Shown: piece after piece, positions 1-8,268 of the stretch | How the letters are laid out: every line of letters begins with the position of its first letter | How positions within the stretch are numbered: position 1 is the stretch's first letter | From: Leuconostocaceae bacterium ESL0723 | GTDB lineage: Bacteria; Bacillota; Bacilli; Lactobacillales; Lactobacillaceae | Length of the DNA stretch: 64,000 bases | Assembly: GCA_029392055.1 (NCBI GenBank) | Contig: CP113928.1 | Coordinates: 866,501-930,500, forward strand | Direction of reading: 5' to 3' | Made by a program: the position numbers and the translations under genes | Notes under the pieces: model-generated | Database searches by the model: none | What the model was told of the DNA's origin: nothing | Seen by the model: only the letters and a program-made list of their open reading frames with translations

Positions 1-247
1 ACTTGCGCAGGGAGGTCACCATGTGAATGACGGAGCTGTTGGATTTACCGGCCTGCCGGAGCTGGTTAAGCCAGTCGAGGACATGCACATAATCCACCTG
101 GTCTAAGGTCAGCTGCTCACGCTGTAAGTACTGGGCAAATTGGTGTAAATCCTGGCGATAACTCTTAATCGTATTTAAGGACAGCCCACGCTCAATTTGA
201 ATATAGTGCAGATAGTCTGCAATTGCATCGGTCAAGTTAACAGCCAT
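1..247 (-). CDS. xerD: Tyrosine recombinase XerD, N-terminal part (runs off the left edge)
   Basis: XerD works with a partner recombinase at dif to resolve chromosome dimers at division. Only the first 82 residues or so are inside the window. They read as the SAM-like core-binding domain of Xer/phage-integrase proteins: MAVNLTDAIADYL, then IERGLSLNTIKSYRQDL, then DYVHVLDWLNQLR. The ATG at 247 is two bases beyond the cvfB stop, so the two genes are probably co-transcribed (cvfB-xerD is a common Lactobacillales pair). The catalytic R-H-R-Y domain lies outside the window, so XerD rather than XerC or another integrase is inferred from context and the N-terminal sequence. Confidence 0.8.
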   Translation of the reverse strand, partial: MAVNLTDAIADYLHYIQIERGLSLNTIKSYRQDLHQFAQYLQREQLTLDQVDYVHVLDWLNQLRQAGKSNSSVIHMVTSLRK

Positions 248-249
248 AA

Positions 250-1110
250 TCACTGAACCAAACGAATGCCGTCATCAACCTGCTCAATCAGGCGCTCCTT
301 GTACAGGCGGCCCAAGGCCCGCTTAAACTGGCTTTTACTAAAGCCAAACTGAGCCTTAATGGCGGCTGGTTCACTTTTATCGTTAAAGGGCAGGAAGTGG
401 TCGGCGCGCCGCTGCAACTGCAAGAGCAAGAACTGGGCATCTTCGTCCATAGTCTTATAGGCCAAGGGCTTAGTCGACAGGTTCAAAACACCGCGATCAC
501 TAATCCCAACCACGCGAGTTTTAAGCACCTCACCCAGACGGGGTTCATCATCCCGCTGGCTGGGGTGGATAAAGCCGAGCTGGTACTGATCAGTCAACAC
601 CAGGGTACCAGCCATCTTGTTCCGGTAAACCGTGGCGGTTACACTGGTTCCCTTTTCCCGTTCTTGGGGCCGACGAGCTACTGCGGCAAAGATATCGCTT
701 TGAGCCAATTCACCCCAAAGGCGGCCCTTGCGGTCCTCCTTTAAGGCTAGCATCAGCCGGTCACCCTGCTGGGGCCAGAGCTGCTTAATAGTTGGTAAGT
801 CATCCAGGGAGACGGCAATGTCCTTATTGGGCAGCCCAATGTCGACAAAAATTCCCAGGTCGTGGCGACTCGCAACCACCTTACCCCAGGCAAACTGGTC
901 CTTTTGGACCTTGGGTACCTGCTTAGTAATTTGGAGCTGATGGTCCTCATTAGTGTAGGCAAAACCAGTCACCTGGCCCCCAACCTTAAGGGGCTTTTTC
1001 AACTCTGCCTTGTCAATTTGGTAGGTGTAACCGTCAACCTGGGCAAAAAAATACGCCGCATTTTCGTCGGTCACCTGTGCCCTTATATTGGTACCAATTA
1101 CCGCACTCAT
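250..1110 (-). CDS. cvfB: CvfB-type S1 RNA-binding protein
   Basis: This is a 286-residue protein of the CvfB family (conserved virulence factor B in staphylococci), an RNA-binding regulator made of S1-like OB folds and a C-terminal winged helix. Two S1-type stretches are recognisable: FAWGKVVASRHDLGIFVDIG near residues 73-92, and a segment near 150-215 containing LGFIHPSQR. The end, FGFSKSQFKRALGRLYKERL, has the winged-helix look typical of the family, and the length is normal. It is followed after 2 nt by xerD on the same strand. A direct role in virulence should not be assumed here; RNA binding is the safer statement. Confidence 0.85.
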   Translation of the reverse strand: MSAVIGTNIRAQVTDENAAYFFAQVDGYTYQIDKAELKKPLKVGGQVTGFAYTNEDHQLQITKQVPKVQKDQFAWGKVVASRHDLGIFVDIGLPNKDIAVSLDDLPTIKQLWPQQGDRLMLALKEDRKGRLWGELAQSDIFAAVARRPQEREKGTSVTATVYRNKMAGTLVLTDQYQLGFIHPSQRDDEPRLGEVLKTRVVGISDRGVLNLSTKPLAYKTMDEDAQFLLLQLQRRADHFLPFNDKSEPAAIKAQFGFSKSQFKRALGRLYKERLIEQVDDGIRLVQ

Positions 1111-1176
1111 CGCCGGCCCCTTTCACATGATTTCTGCTTTTATTGTAGCACGGCCTAAGACCGCCAAAAAGTGGCC

Positions 1177-1626
1177 TTACTTGTTCGCCAAAAGCTTTTT
1201 GACTTCATCGGCCACTAACTTACCGTCGGCCCGTCCCTTAACTTGCGGGGTAACCACGCCCATGACCTTACCCATGTCCTTAGGAGACTGGGCCCCGGTC
1301 TGCTGGATGGCCATCTCGATGATGGTCGTGATTTCTTCTGGCTTTAACTGGGCTGGCAGGTAGCGGTCCAAAACCTTCAGTTCCTTTTCCAGGTTCTCCA
1401 TCAAATCTGGACGGTTGGCCTCCTTGAATTCCTGCAAGGATTCCTTACGCTGCTTAGCTTCCCGGGACAAAACGGCCAGTTCTTCGTTCTCTGACAGGTC
1501 GTGGTTAAGCTTAATCTGCTCGTTCATCACGGCTGACTTCAGCATCCGGATTAGTGCCAAAGTCTCCTTATCCTGGGCCTTCATAGCCGTTTTCATATCA
1601 TTTTGCAAATCAGTTAGTAAACTCAT
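1177..1626 (-). CDS. yqeY: GatB/YqeY domain protein
   Basis: This 149-residue protein is a stand-alone YqeY-like protein, homologous to the C-terminal tRNA-contacting domain of GatB. Landmarks are the N-terminal MSLLTDLQNDMKTAMKAQDK, the helical LIRMLKSAVMNEQIKL and the C-terminal KVMGVVTPQVKGRADGKLV, all characteristic of the family, and the length matches its usual ~148 residues. It lies downstream of rpsU with a terminator between them, the common Firmicute rpsU-yqeY arrangement, so part of its transcription probably comes from read-through. The biochemical role is not established; involvement in tRNA-dependent amidation or translation is inference from homology. Confidence 0.9.
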   Translation of the reverse strand: MSLLTDLQNDMKTAMKAQDKETLALIRMLKSAVMNEQIKLNHDLSENEELAVLSREAKQRKESLQEFKEANRPDLMENLEKELKVLDRYLPAQLKPEEITTIIEMAIQQTGAQSPKDMGKVMGVVTPQVKGRADGKLVADEVKKLLANK

Positions 1627-1654
1627 TTCTTACCTCAGTATTTATTGACTTTAA

Positions 1655-1680
1655 AGAAAAAACGTCACCTAAGTGACGTT
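1655..1680 (-). terminator. Intrinsic terminator between rpsU and yqeY
   Basis: On the minus strand an 8-bp perfect stem (AACGTCAC / GTGACGTT) with a 4-base loop is followed by a run of six T. It sits 8 nt after the rpsU stop and ahead of yqeY, so it should separate the abundant ribosomal transcript from yqeY, possibly leaking. Confidence 0.85.
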
Positions 1681-1687
1681 GGCCAAA

Positions 1688-1879
1688 TTAACGGTTCTTC
1701 TTTTTCTTGTTGTTGCGCTTACGAGCAGCTTCTGACTTCAACTTGCGTTCAACAGAAGGCTTGATGTAAAACTCGCGCTTCCGGTATTCCTGGAGAGTAC
1801 CGTCCTTTGAGACACCACGCTTAAAACGGCGCAATGCATCATCCAAAGATTCATTCTTACGAACTACGACCTTTGCCAT
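1688..1879 (-). CDS. rpsU: 30S ribosomal protein S21
   Basis: This is a 63-residue, very basic protein with the S21 pattern: [20 protein letters not shown] at the N-terminus, [13 protein letters not shown] in the middle and an Arg/Lys/Asn-rich tail. S21 joins the small subunit late and helps initiation of translation. The ATG is preceded by a good GGAGGG site. A strong terminator follows. Nothing unusual is seen. Confidence 0.97.
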   Translation of the reverse strand: MAKVVVRKNESLDDALRRFKRGVSKDGTLQEYRKREFYIKPSVERKLKSEAARKRNNKKKKNR

Positions 1880-1981
1880 TTCGATTCCCTCCTTTCTCGC
1901 ACTTTATTTCGCGATAACGACATGCACTAAATACCTCATAATTATCCCAAATTTTTACCGGCTGGTCAAGCAGAAACTTGC

Positions 1982-2857
1982 TTAGAGGTCCGGTTCATAG
2001 AAGCGGCCCCGGGTATGCTCAATCTTCCAAGCACTGGAAAAGGCATGGGGATCAACCTCATCAATCGCCTTGCGCAGGTCGGCAATTTCATACTGGGTAA
2101 TCACCGTCAGCAGGATTGAGCGATCCTTGCCGGTATAACCACCATGGGCATTGTCAATCACCGTCACCCCACGGCGCATGTTGTGCTGGATGGCCTCCAC
2201 CATTTCTTCGGGCTTGGTGGTAATAATCATCTCCTGCATCTGCTGCTGGCGGGTGTAGAAGAAATCAATCATCCGAGAACTAATCACCACCCCGATAATG
2301 GAATACAGGGCGTATTTCCAGCCATAGCTAATGCCGGCCCCAATCATAATCAGGGTGTTAAAAGCCAGGTTAACGGTCCCAACCTTATAACCCAGGTGGC
2401 GTTTAACCAGCATGCCGATAACGTCTAGGCCACCGGTACCAACACCACAGCGCAGGGCCGTTCCAACCGCCATGCCGTTTAAGGCACCCCCAAAAATCGC
2501 ATTAATCAAGGGGTCGGGCGTCAGAATCGTGGAAGTTTGGAAAACCGGCACAAAGGCTGCACTTAGTAGGACGGCTAAGGTGGTAAAGATGGCAAAGCGC
2601 CAGGATAATTTCCACCAGGCCAGGGCCAGCATGGGCAGATTAACGACCGCCAGGGCCCAGGCAATTGAAATGTGGCCACCACTGGCTGAAGCTACCAACT
2701 GAGAAAATCCAGTAAAGCCAGAGGAATAAATGTGGCCTGGTAACCAGAAATAGTTCATGGCCACCGCAACAATAATCGCGTAAAAGACTGCGCCACCAAT
2801 CTGCTTCACATAATCATGGCCCAAAAAATTAAGGTAAAGATTTCGAAGTTTATCCAT
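1982..2857 (-). CDS. yitT: YitT family membrane protein (DUF161/DUF2179)
   Basis: This 291-residue integral membrane protein has the YitT architecture. An N-terminal DUF161 region carries about five hydrophobic helices and glycine-rich loops (YSSGFTGFSQLVA; RCGVGTGGLDVIG). A soluble C-terminal DUF2179 domain follows from about residue 215, containing GVTVIDNAHGGYTGKDRSIL. The substrate of the family is unknown. The gene begins 32 nt after aspS with no terminator between, so it is probably the last gene of a hisS-aspS-yitT transcript. Confidence 0.88.
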   Translation of the reverse strand: MDKLRNLYLNFLGHDYVKQIGGAVFYAIIVAVAMNYFWLPGHIYSSGFTGFSQLVASASGGHISIAWALAVVNLPMLALAWWKLSWRFAIFTTLAVLLSAAFVPVFQTSTILTPDPLINAIFGGALNGMAVGTALRCGVGTGGLDVIGMLVKRHLGYKVGTVNLAFNTLIMIGAGISYGWKYALYSIIGVVISSRMIDFFYTRQQQMQEMIITTKPEEMVEAIQHNMRRGVTVIDNAHGGYTGKDRSILLTVITQYEIADLRKAIDEVDPHAFSSAWKIEHTRGRFYEPDL

Positions 2858-2889
2858 GTTTACTTACTTGTTAACCTCAGTCAAAGCGA

Positions 2890-4668
2890 TTAATCTTCAG
2901 GTTCTTCAACCGTCAAACCCAGCTCCAGCAACTGCTTAGGGCTGACCGTGGTTGGCGCCTCAGTCATTGGTTCAGTTGCGCGTGAATTCTTAGGGAAGGC
3001 AATCACGTCGCGGATGTTATCCCGGCCAGCCAGCAACATGGCTAGACGGTCCAAACCAAGGGCAATCCCACCCATTGGTGGGAAGCCATACTCCATTCCT
3101 TCTAACAGGAAGCCAAAGGCTTCCTGGGCCTGGTCTGGGGTAAAGCCAAGGGCCTTAAGCATCTTTTCTTGGATATCGGTCCGGTGGATACGGATTGAAC
3201 CAGAGCCAAGTTCATACCCGTTTAAGACCAAATCGTAACTTTGGGCATGGGCCTGGTGAGGGTCTTCTCCTTCATCCAGGTAGTGCAAATCCTCTTCATT
3301 TGGCATGGTGAAAGGATGGTGGGCTGCAATCCAGCGGCCAAAGTCCTCTGAATATTCAAAAAGTGGCCAGTCGACAATCCAGGCAAAGCGCCATGGCCGA
3401 TCAGTATCAATTAAGTCCAGTTCAGCGGCAGTACTGCGCCGTAGGGCATCCAAGGAAGCCGCCACGATGTCACGACGGCCAGCCCCGAAGAGAATCAAGT
3501 CGCCCTGACTCGCCTGGGCACCGTCAATAATGGCCTGCTTGTCTTCATCAGTAAAGAACTTCGCAATCGGTCCGGTTAAGCCTTCATCAGTGTACTTAAG
3601 CCAGGCCAATCCCTTGGCCCCGAAACGTTCAATGTACTGGGCTAATTTGTCAATATCCTTACGGGAATAATGGTCAGCCCCACCAGGTACTGCTAGGGCC
3701 TTCACTACCCCACCATCTTGGACGGCGCGGGAAAAGACGCCAAATTCAACGTCTTTAACCTGTTTAGACAGGTCATGAATTTCATAGTCAATCCGCAGGT
3801 CCGGCTTATCGGTACCAAAGCGGTCCATTGATTCCTGCCAGGTCAACTTATCAATTTTTTCAGTGTCGAGGTCAAAGTCAGCTACGTCGTGCATGATTTG
3901 CTTAACCCACTGATTGACCAGTTCCTGGATTTGCTGGGCTGACATAAAGCTGGTTTCCATGTCCAACTGGGTAAATTCCGGCTGGCGGTCACCACGCAGG
4001 TCCTCATCACGGAAGCAGCGGGCAATCTGGAAGTAACGGTCAAAGCCAGCCCCCATCAGTAGTTGCTTGAATAACTGGGGTGACTGGGGCAGGGCGTAGA
4101 AAGATCCTGGGAAAATCCGGGATGGCACCAGGTAGTCACGGGCCCCTTCTGGGGTTGACTTAGCCAAATCGGGGGTTTCGATGTTAATAAAGTCATGGCT
4201 GTCCATGAACTGCATGGCCGAAGCCATAATTTTAGAACGAATCCGCAGATTACGCTGCATTTCTGGCCGGCGCAGGTCTAAGTAACGGTACTTGAGCTTT
4301 AGCTCTTCGTTGGCATTAACCCCGTCTTCGATGTAGAAAGGTGGTGTCTTAGCGCCAGCTAAGATTTCAGCTGAGGTGACATCAACTTCGACCTGGCCGG
4401 AACGCAGCTTAGGGTTGGCCTGACTTGGATCACGCTTCACGACGGTGCCAGTTACGGCCACCACGTATTCGTTACGCATTTCTTCGGCCACGGCCAAGGC
4501 ATCGGGGTGCTTGGCGTTGAAGGTCAGCTGCAAAAGCCCCTCCCGGTCACGCAAGTCAACAAAGACTAGGTCACCAAAATTACGGCGCTTTTGAACCCAA
4601 CCGGTCAAATGAACCGTCTGGCCCAAGTAGCTTTCATCGATTAGACCTGCATAAGTAGTTCGTTCCAT
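2890..4668 (-). CDS. aspS: Aspartyl-tRNA synthetase
   Basis: This is a class IIb synthetase of 592 residues that charges tRNA-Asp with aspartate in the cytoplasm. The N-terminal OB-fold anticodon domain includes [20 protein letters not shown]. Class II motif 2 reads [20 protein letters not shown], the bacterial GAD insertion lies in the middle, and motif 3 reads [17 protein letters not shown]. The length is typical for bacterial AspRS. The start codon overlaps the hisS stop by one base (TAATG), indicating translational coupling. Expression probably depends on the T-box upstream of hisS. Confidence 0.97.
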   Translation of the reverse strand: MERTTYAGLIDESYLGQTVHLTGWVQKRRNFGDLVFVDLRDREGLLQLTFNAKHPDALAVAEEMRNEYVVAVTGTVVKRDPSQANPKLRSGQVEVDVTSAEILAGAKTPPFYIEDGVNANEELKLKYRYLDLRRPEMQRNLRIRSKIMASAMQFMDSHDFINIETPDLAKSTPEGARDYLVPSRIFPGSFYALPQSPQLFKQLLMGAGFDRYFQIARCFRDEDLRGDRQPEFTQLDMETSFMSAQQIQELVNQWVKQIMHDVADFDLDTEKIDKLTWQESMDRFGTDKPDLRIDYEIHDLSKQVKDVEFGVFSRAVQDGGVVKALAVPGGADHYSRKDIDKLAQYIERFGAKGLAWLKYTDEGLTGPIAKFFTDEDKQAIIDGAQASQGDLILFGAGRRDIVAASLDALRRSTAAELDLIDTDRPWRFAWIVDWPLFEYSEDFGRWIAAHHPFTMPNEEDLHYLDEGEDPHQAHAQSYDLVLNGYELGSGSIRIHRTDIQEKMLKALGFTPDQAQEAFGFLLEGMEYGFPPMGGIALGLDRLAMLLAGRDNIRDVIAFPKNSRATEPMTEAPTTVSPKQLLELGLTVEEPED

Positions 4669-5978
4669 TATTCTGCTTCCTTTCCAGTCGCTGCCATTAG
4701 CTCAGGGATTTTCTTAGATAAGTCGCTCCAGGCCACCTGGACCTGATCGCCACTTTCCATATCCTTAATTTGTACGGATTGGTCGGCCAGTTCTTGGTCA
4801 CCCAAGGTTGCCACAAAGCGGGCCTGGTGTCGGTTGGCCGCCTTAAACTGGGCCTTGGCCGAACGACTCAGGTAATCCCGTTCAGCACGGTATCCCAGAT
4901 GACGAATCGTCTGGACAATTTTCAGAGCGGCTTCGTCGGTATCCGCGCCGATATTGACCACGTAGAAGTCTAGTGGACTTTGCTGGCGGTCAGCATCGGT
5001 CGCCGCCTGACTATTTAACAGTGATACTAGGCGCTCTTCCCCAATTCCAAAGCCAATTCCGGGGGTTTCGGGTCCGCCAAACTGCTCAACCAAGCCCGAA
5101 TAGCGGCCACCACCGGCAATGGTAGCAGCTCCCTTGAGCTCGTCGTCGCTGGTCATAATTTCAAAAATCGTGTCGTTGTAGTAATCCAGACCACGGACTA
5201 AGTTAGAATCAATTTCATAGTCAATCCCTAAATCACCTAAGAGGGTCAAAACCTCCTCCCAGTGGGACTGGGAAGCCTCTGACAGGTAATCACCAATGAC
5301 CGGTGCATCGGCCACGATGGCCTGGTCCTTAGGATCCTTGGAATCCAAAACCCGTAGGGGATTCTTCTCTAACCGGTTCTTTGAGTCAGTGGATAATTCG
5401 TCAAAATGAGGCTTCAAATAGTCAATTAAGGCCTGACGGTAGGCTGCCCGTGATTCTTGGTCACCCAGACTGTTAATGGCCACCTTCAGGTTCTTTAGTC
5501 CCAGGGTTTGGAAGTAATCGACCAACATGGCGATGACTTCCACGTCTAAGCTCGGTGCATTTGAACCAAAAACCTCAGCCCCAATTTGGTGGAACTGGCG
5601 GAAGCGACCGGCCTGGGGCCGCTCATAGCGAAACATCGGTCCGATGTAAAAGACCTTGTAAGGCTTCTCAAATTCGGGACCGTAGAGCTTATTTTCCACG
5701 AAGGCCCGTACCACCCCAGCCGTTCCTTCCGGACGCAGGGCCATGTGGCGGCCACCCTTATCCTCAAAGTCGTACATTTCCTTGGTGACCACATCCGACG
5801 TATCGCCGGCTGAACGGGCAAAGAGATCAAAACTTTCAAAGTGTGGGGTCCGAATTTCACCAAAGCCGTACCGGCTAAAGACTGCCCGCGCAACTTCTTC
5901 AACGTGCTGCCACTGGGCCGTTTGTTCTGGTAATAAATCGGCCGTTCCCTTAGGCCGCTGAAATGTTGGTTTTGCCAT
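4668..5978 (-). CDS. hisS: Histidyl-tRNA synthetase
   Basis: This class II synthetase charges tRNA-His. Visible are [14 protein letters not shown] at the N-terminus, motif 2 region [20 protein letters not shown], the HisRS signature [10 protein letters not shown] and motif 3 [11 protein letters not shown], with a C-terminal anticodon-binding domain. I place the start at the ATG at 5978 (436 residues). It has GAGGTG nine bases upstream and gives the usual [11 protein letters not shown] beginning. An in-frame ATG at 6002 directly abuts its GGAGG and is less likely. The gene follows a T-box leader and is co-transcribed with aspS, a standard Firmicute pair. Confidence 0.95.
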   Translation of the reverse strand: MAKPTFQRPKGTADLLPEQTAQWQHVEEVARAVFSRYGFGEIRTPHFESFDLFARSAGDTSDVVTKEMYDFEDKGGRHMALRPEGTAGVVRAFVENKLYGPEFEKPYKVFYIGPMFRYERPQAGRFRQFHQIGAEVFGSNAPSLDVEVIAMLVDYFQTLGLKNLKVAINSLGDQESRAAYRQALIDYLKPHFDELSTDSKNRLEKNPLRVLDSKDPKDQAIVADAPVIGDYLSEASQSHWEEVLTLLGDLGIDYEIDSNLVRGLDYYNDTIFEIMTSDDELKGAATIAGGGRYSGLVEQFGGPETPGIGFGIGEERLVSLLNSQAATDADRQQSPLDFYVVNIGADTDEAALKIVQTIRHLGYRAERDYLSRSAKAQFKAANRHQARFVATLGDQELADQSVQIKDMESGDQVQVAWSDLSKKIPELMAATGKEAE

Positions 5979-6026
5979 AATGTCTTGCACCTCGCGGTGC
6001 ATCCTCCTCGCTTAACACCAGTAAAA

Positions 6027-6256
6027 ATTAAAAAGCGCCCCAACGAAATAAATCGTTAAGGGCGCTTGCGCACGGTACCACCTTAGTAATCACACCAACT
6101 AGGTTGGTGTGCTCAAACCACTTATCGCGTGGGGACGGGCTGGGACTACCAGCCACCTCCAAGGTGTCTTGGTTAAGTTAGTGACCCGCTTCCATCAACC
6201 GCGGGCTTTCTGAATCACCAAGGCTTAACCTTTCCCTGTTCATCGGTGTTTAATAT
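6027..6256 (-). promoter_or_regulatory. T-box leader of hisS-aspS (probable His specifier)
   Basis: The minus-strand leader contains the conserved T-box core GGTGGTACCGTGCG (6069-6082). It is followed by a terminator stem (AGCGCCC at 6060-6066 pairing with GGGGCGCT at 6034-6041) and a T-rich tail. Upstream, GGTTAAG and CTTAACC form the base of Stem I, enclosing a second helix CCCGC/GCGGG. The 3' side of the internal loop reads TCACTAA and offers CAC (6181-6183), a His codon, as specifier. Uncharged tRNA-His would stabilise the antiterminator and allow hisS-aspS transcription. No Asp codon is seen in this loop. Stem I looks compact. Confidence 0.85.
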
Positions 6257-6262
6257 GCCTTA

Positions 6263-6290
6263 ATTCTAGCAGAATCCCCTGCCCTGTCAA
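6263..6290 (-). promoter_or_regulatory. Promoter of the hisS-aspS T-box transcript
   Basis: A perfect -35 TTGACA (6285-6290), a 16-nt spacer and a -10 TAGAAT (6263-6268) sit just upstream of the T-box leader on the minus strand. Confidence 0.8.
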
Positions 6291-6315
6291 GAGCCAGCAC
6301 CAGCACCGTTAAAAC

Positions 6316-7080
6316 TTAGCGTTGTTCGGGCTGGAGCCGACTAGCAGCCTGGGCCTGAGTCGCTTTTTTCAACAACCAGGACACGCCGGCAATCACGGAG
6401 TTCATGATGTAATAGGCGTACTTGGCCACGTTAGCGTAGTTCCTAAGCGTCAAGGACTTCCCCAGCTGGGCCAGGTTGTAAACGGCCCAGAAACTCCACT
6501 GAGAAGGCAGCTTCAAGACGTTTAAAACATTGGCAATCAGCGACAGGGTAAAGGTAATCGAGGCAAAGTAGAAGAGCACATCCAGGGGCCAGTGGGCCAA
6601 GTAGGCATAGGCAATGTAATTTAGGCCAAATCCCAGGACAAAGGCGCCAATGATAATGCCGGTTAAAATCCAGGCAAAGTTTTTCTGGTAGCCAAAGCGG
6701 CCGGCATACTTATTTTTCCAGTTATAACTGGCCTGCCAATTCAAATAGACCGAAACCGGGTAGGTCAAAATGGCACCAACATTTCCTAGTAAGAAATCAA
6801 CCAGGCCGGAAAAGAAGGCGGTCATCCAGCCGATAATGTTACCCCAGTTGTTCAACTTGGCCGTTAAGCGCGTTGACATAATTGAAGCAATCGATGACAG
6901 CGTTGAAATAATCCCAATCAAAGGCAGGGACAGAATGGGGTTGTGCATCGAGCGAAAGAGCCAGGAAGCACTAAGCGGGGTCTTATAGTACCCCAACACC
7001 CAGACCGTTACTAAAACAATAGCAATCCCGATAACATCAAAGTACTTTGAGTCCGAAATTGCCTGCAATCTTTTATCCAT
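6316..7080 (-). CDS. pnuC: PnuC-type nicotinamide riboside/NAD-precursor transporter
   Basis: This 254-residue protein has about seven hydrophobic helices. The PnuC features are a WGNIIGW segment, the stretch SVYLNWQASYNWKN, and the C-terminal QWSFWAVYNLAQLGKSLTL with YYIMNSVIAGVSW, which correspond to the conserved W/N/Q substrate-pore motifs. PnuC proteins move nicotinamide riboside by facilitated diffusion, trapped by intracellular phosphorylation. The gene stands alone between the metal importer and hisS. Its ATG is preceded by GGAGG embedded in a structured leader (separate entry), suggesting control by NAD status. Exact substrate is inferred. Confidence 0.85.
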   Translation of the reverse strand: MDKRLQAISDSKYFDVIGIAIVLVTVWVLGYYKTPLSASWLFRSMHNPILSLPLIGIISTLSSIASIMSTRLTAKLNNWGNIIGWMTAFFSGLVDFLLGNVGAILTYPVSVYLNWQASYNWKNKYAGRFGYQKNFAWILTGIIIGAFVLGFGLNYIAYAYLAHWPLDVLFYFASITFTLSLIANVLNVLKLPSQWSFWAVYNLAQLGKSLTLRNYANVAKYAYYIMNSVIAGVSWLLKKATQAQAASRLQPEQR

Positions 7081-7085
7081 GATTC

Positions 7086-7140
7086 ATCCTCCAGTTTGTT
7101 TTTATTATCGGAGCCGTACGGGGAAGAAAACGCTCCGTTA
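7086..7140 (-). promoter_or_regulatory. Structured pnuC leader, candidate NAD+-II-like riboswitch
   Basis: The minus-strand leader can form a hairpin with arms CGGAGC (7132-7137) and GCTCCG (7109-7114). Its loop contains CTTCC (7122-7126), which is complementary to the pnuC Shine-Dalgarno GGAGG (7088-7092). That gives an H-type pseudoknot masking the ribosome site. The strings CCCCGTA and ACTGGAG also occur in my recollection of the Lactobacillales pnuC-motif (NAD+-II) riboswitch. The pairing is seen in the sequence; the class assignment is from memory and unverified. Confidence 0.45.
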
Positions 7141-7230
7141 ACAACGTCCATTGTAACAGGGTTAGTCAAATAATTTTATTAAGATTGTTATTTTTTGGAC
7201 AAACGGGACTTTCCAAAAATGAGACCAACC

Positions 7231-7252
7231 AAAAAAGTCCCCTTTGGGGACT
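7231..7252 (-). terminator. Terminator after the metal-binding protein gene
   Basis: On the minus strand AGTCCCC-AAA-GGGGACT is followed by T6, shortly after the binding-protein stop codon. Confidence 0.88.
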
Positions 7253-7263
7253 AATCTTTTGTA

Positions 7264-8205
7264 CTAACGTGATAACCCTTCTGAAATTTTATCCAGGTTC
7301 CACTTCATCATGCCGTAGTAAGTGTCACCGGGCTGACCCTCCTTGGCCAGCGAATCTGTGTAGACCTTGGAATAAATTGGCAGACCAGTTTCCTTGGATA
7401 CCTTTTCCATCGACTTAGGTGAAACCGAACTTTCAACGAAAAGCGAAGGTACCTTAGTCGCCCGAATCTTTTCCAGCACTAACTTCATTTGTTCGGGGGT
7501 TCCCTGGGCTTCCGTATTAATTTCCCAAATAAAGGCCGGTGTCAGGCCATAAGCTGCTGAGAAATATTTGAAAGCGCCTTCTGAAGTCACCAGAAGCTTT
7601 TTATCGTCCGGAATGGCACTGAACTTGGTCTTGGCGTCCGCATCCAGGGCGGTGAGCTTGGCCACGTAGGCGTCTGCATTTTGCTTATAAGTCGCCGCAT
7701 TCTTGGAGTCCTTTTGGCTCAAGACCTTCTCAATGTTGCGGACATACTTAATCCCATTTTGGATGTCTAACCAGGCGTGGGGGTCGAGTTCGTTCTCCTT
7801 GCCCTTGTCAGTTAGATGCTTAGCTTCGACCCCTTCTGAGACCGCAAAGACCTGCTGATCAACCTTCTTACCAGCCTGTTCATACATTTTCTTAAACCAA
7901 CCCGAACCGCCAGTCTCCAAGTTCAACCCGTTATGAAAAAGCACATCAGCTTCCTGGGTGGCTTTGACGTCTTGGGGACGGGGCTCATACTCGTGGGGAT
8001 CATTTCCCCGTGGTACCAGCGTGTGTAGGTCAACCTTATCACCGGCCACCTCAGCGACCATGTCACTAATAATTGAGTTGGTCGAAACTACCTGTAGGTG
8101 ATTGTGCTGTTTGGTTTTGCCACTCTGACTGCTATTTAAAAACCAAACGACCCCACCTAAGACAGCAACCACTGCCAAGGCGACTGCCAGTAAACGTTTT
8201 GTCAT
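7264..8205 (-). CDS. Mn/Zn-type ABC transporter substrate-binding protein
   Basis: This 313-residue protein is a cluster A-I (ZnuA/MntA/PsaA-type) metal-binding protein. The four expected ligands are visible: His71 (NDPHEYEP), His143 (DPHAWLD), Glu209 (VTSEGAFKYFS) and Asp284 (YTDSLA). Glu as third ligand is typical of the manganese/iron PsaA-MtsA group rather than zinc-specific ZnuA, and there is no His-rich loop. The N-terminus is a hydrophobic segment (about residues 5-23), but the protein contains no cysteine, so there is no lipobox; it may stay anchored by an uncleaved helix. It is the last gene of the importer operon, 63 nt after the permease. Confidence 0.85.
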   Translation of the reverse strand: MTKRLLAVALAVVAVLGGVVWFLNSSQSGKTKQHNHLQVVSTNSIISDMVAEVAGDKVDLHTLVPRGNDPHEYEPRPQDVKATQEADVLFHNGLNLETGGSGWFKKMYEQAGKKVDQQVFAVSEGVEAKHLTDKGKENELDPHAWLDIQNGIKYVRNIEKVLSQKDSKNAATYKQNADAYVAKLTALDADAKTKFSAIPDDKKLLVTSEGAFKYFSAAYGLTPAFIWEINTEAQGTPEQMKLVLEKIRATKVPSLFVESSVSPKSMEKVSKETGLPIYSKVYTDSLAKEGQPGDTYYGMMKWNLDKISEGLSR

Positions 8206-8268
8206 GTTAAATTTTCTCCATTTTGTCTGGGACCGTTAGGTCCGGTATCATCTTCTTTCGTTTTTACT

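Noticed and set aside
397-744. Plus-strand open frame of 115 codons inside cvfB
   Set aside because: It is an antisense shadow of a well-supported gene, with no ribosome site and no recognisable domain; the same holds for most antisense frames over hisS, infB, parC, relA and rlmL.
5546-6043. Long minus-strand alternative frame across the hisS 5' end
   Set aside because: It is out of frame with the class II synthetase, runs through the T-box terminator and looks like a high-GC shadow frame.
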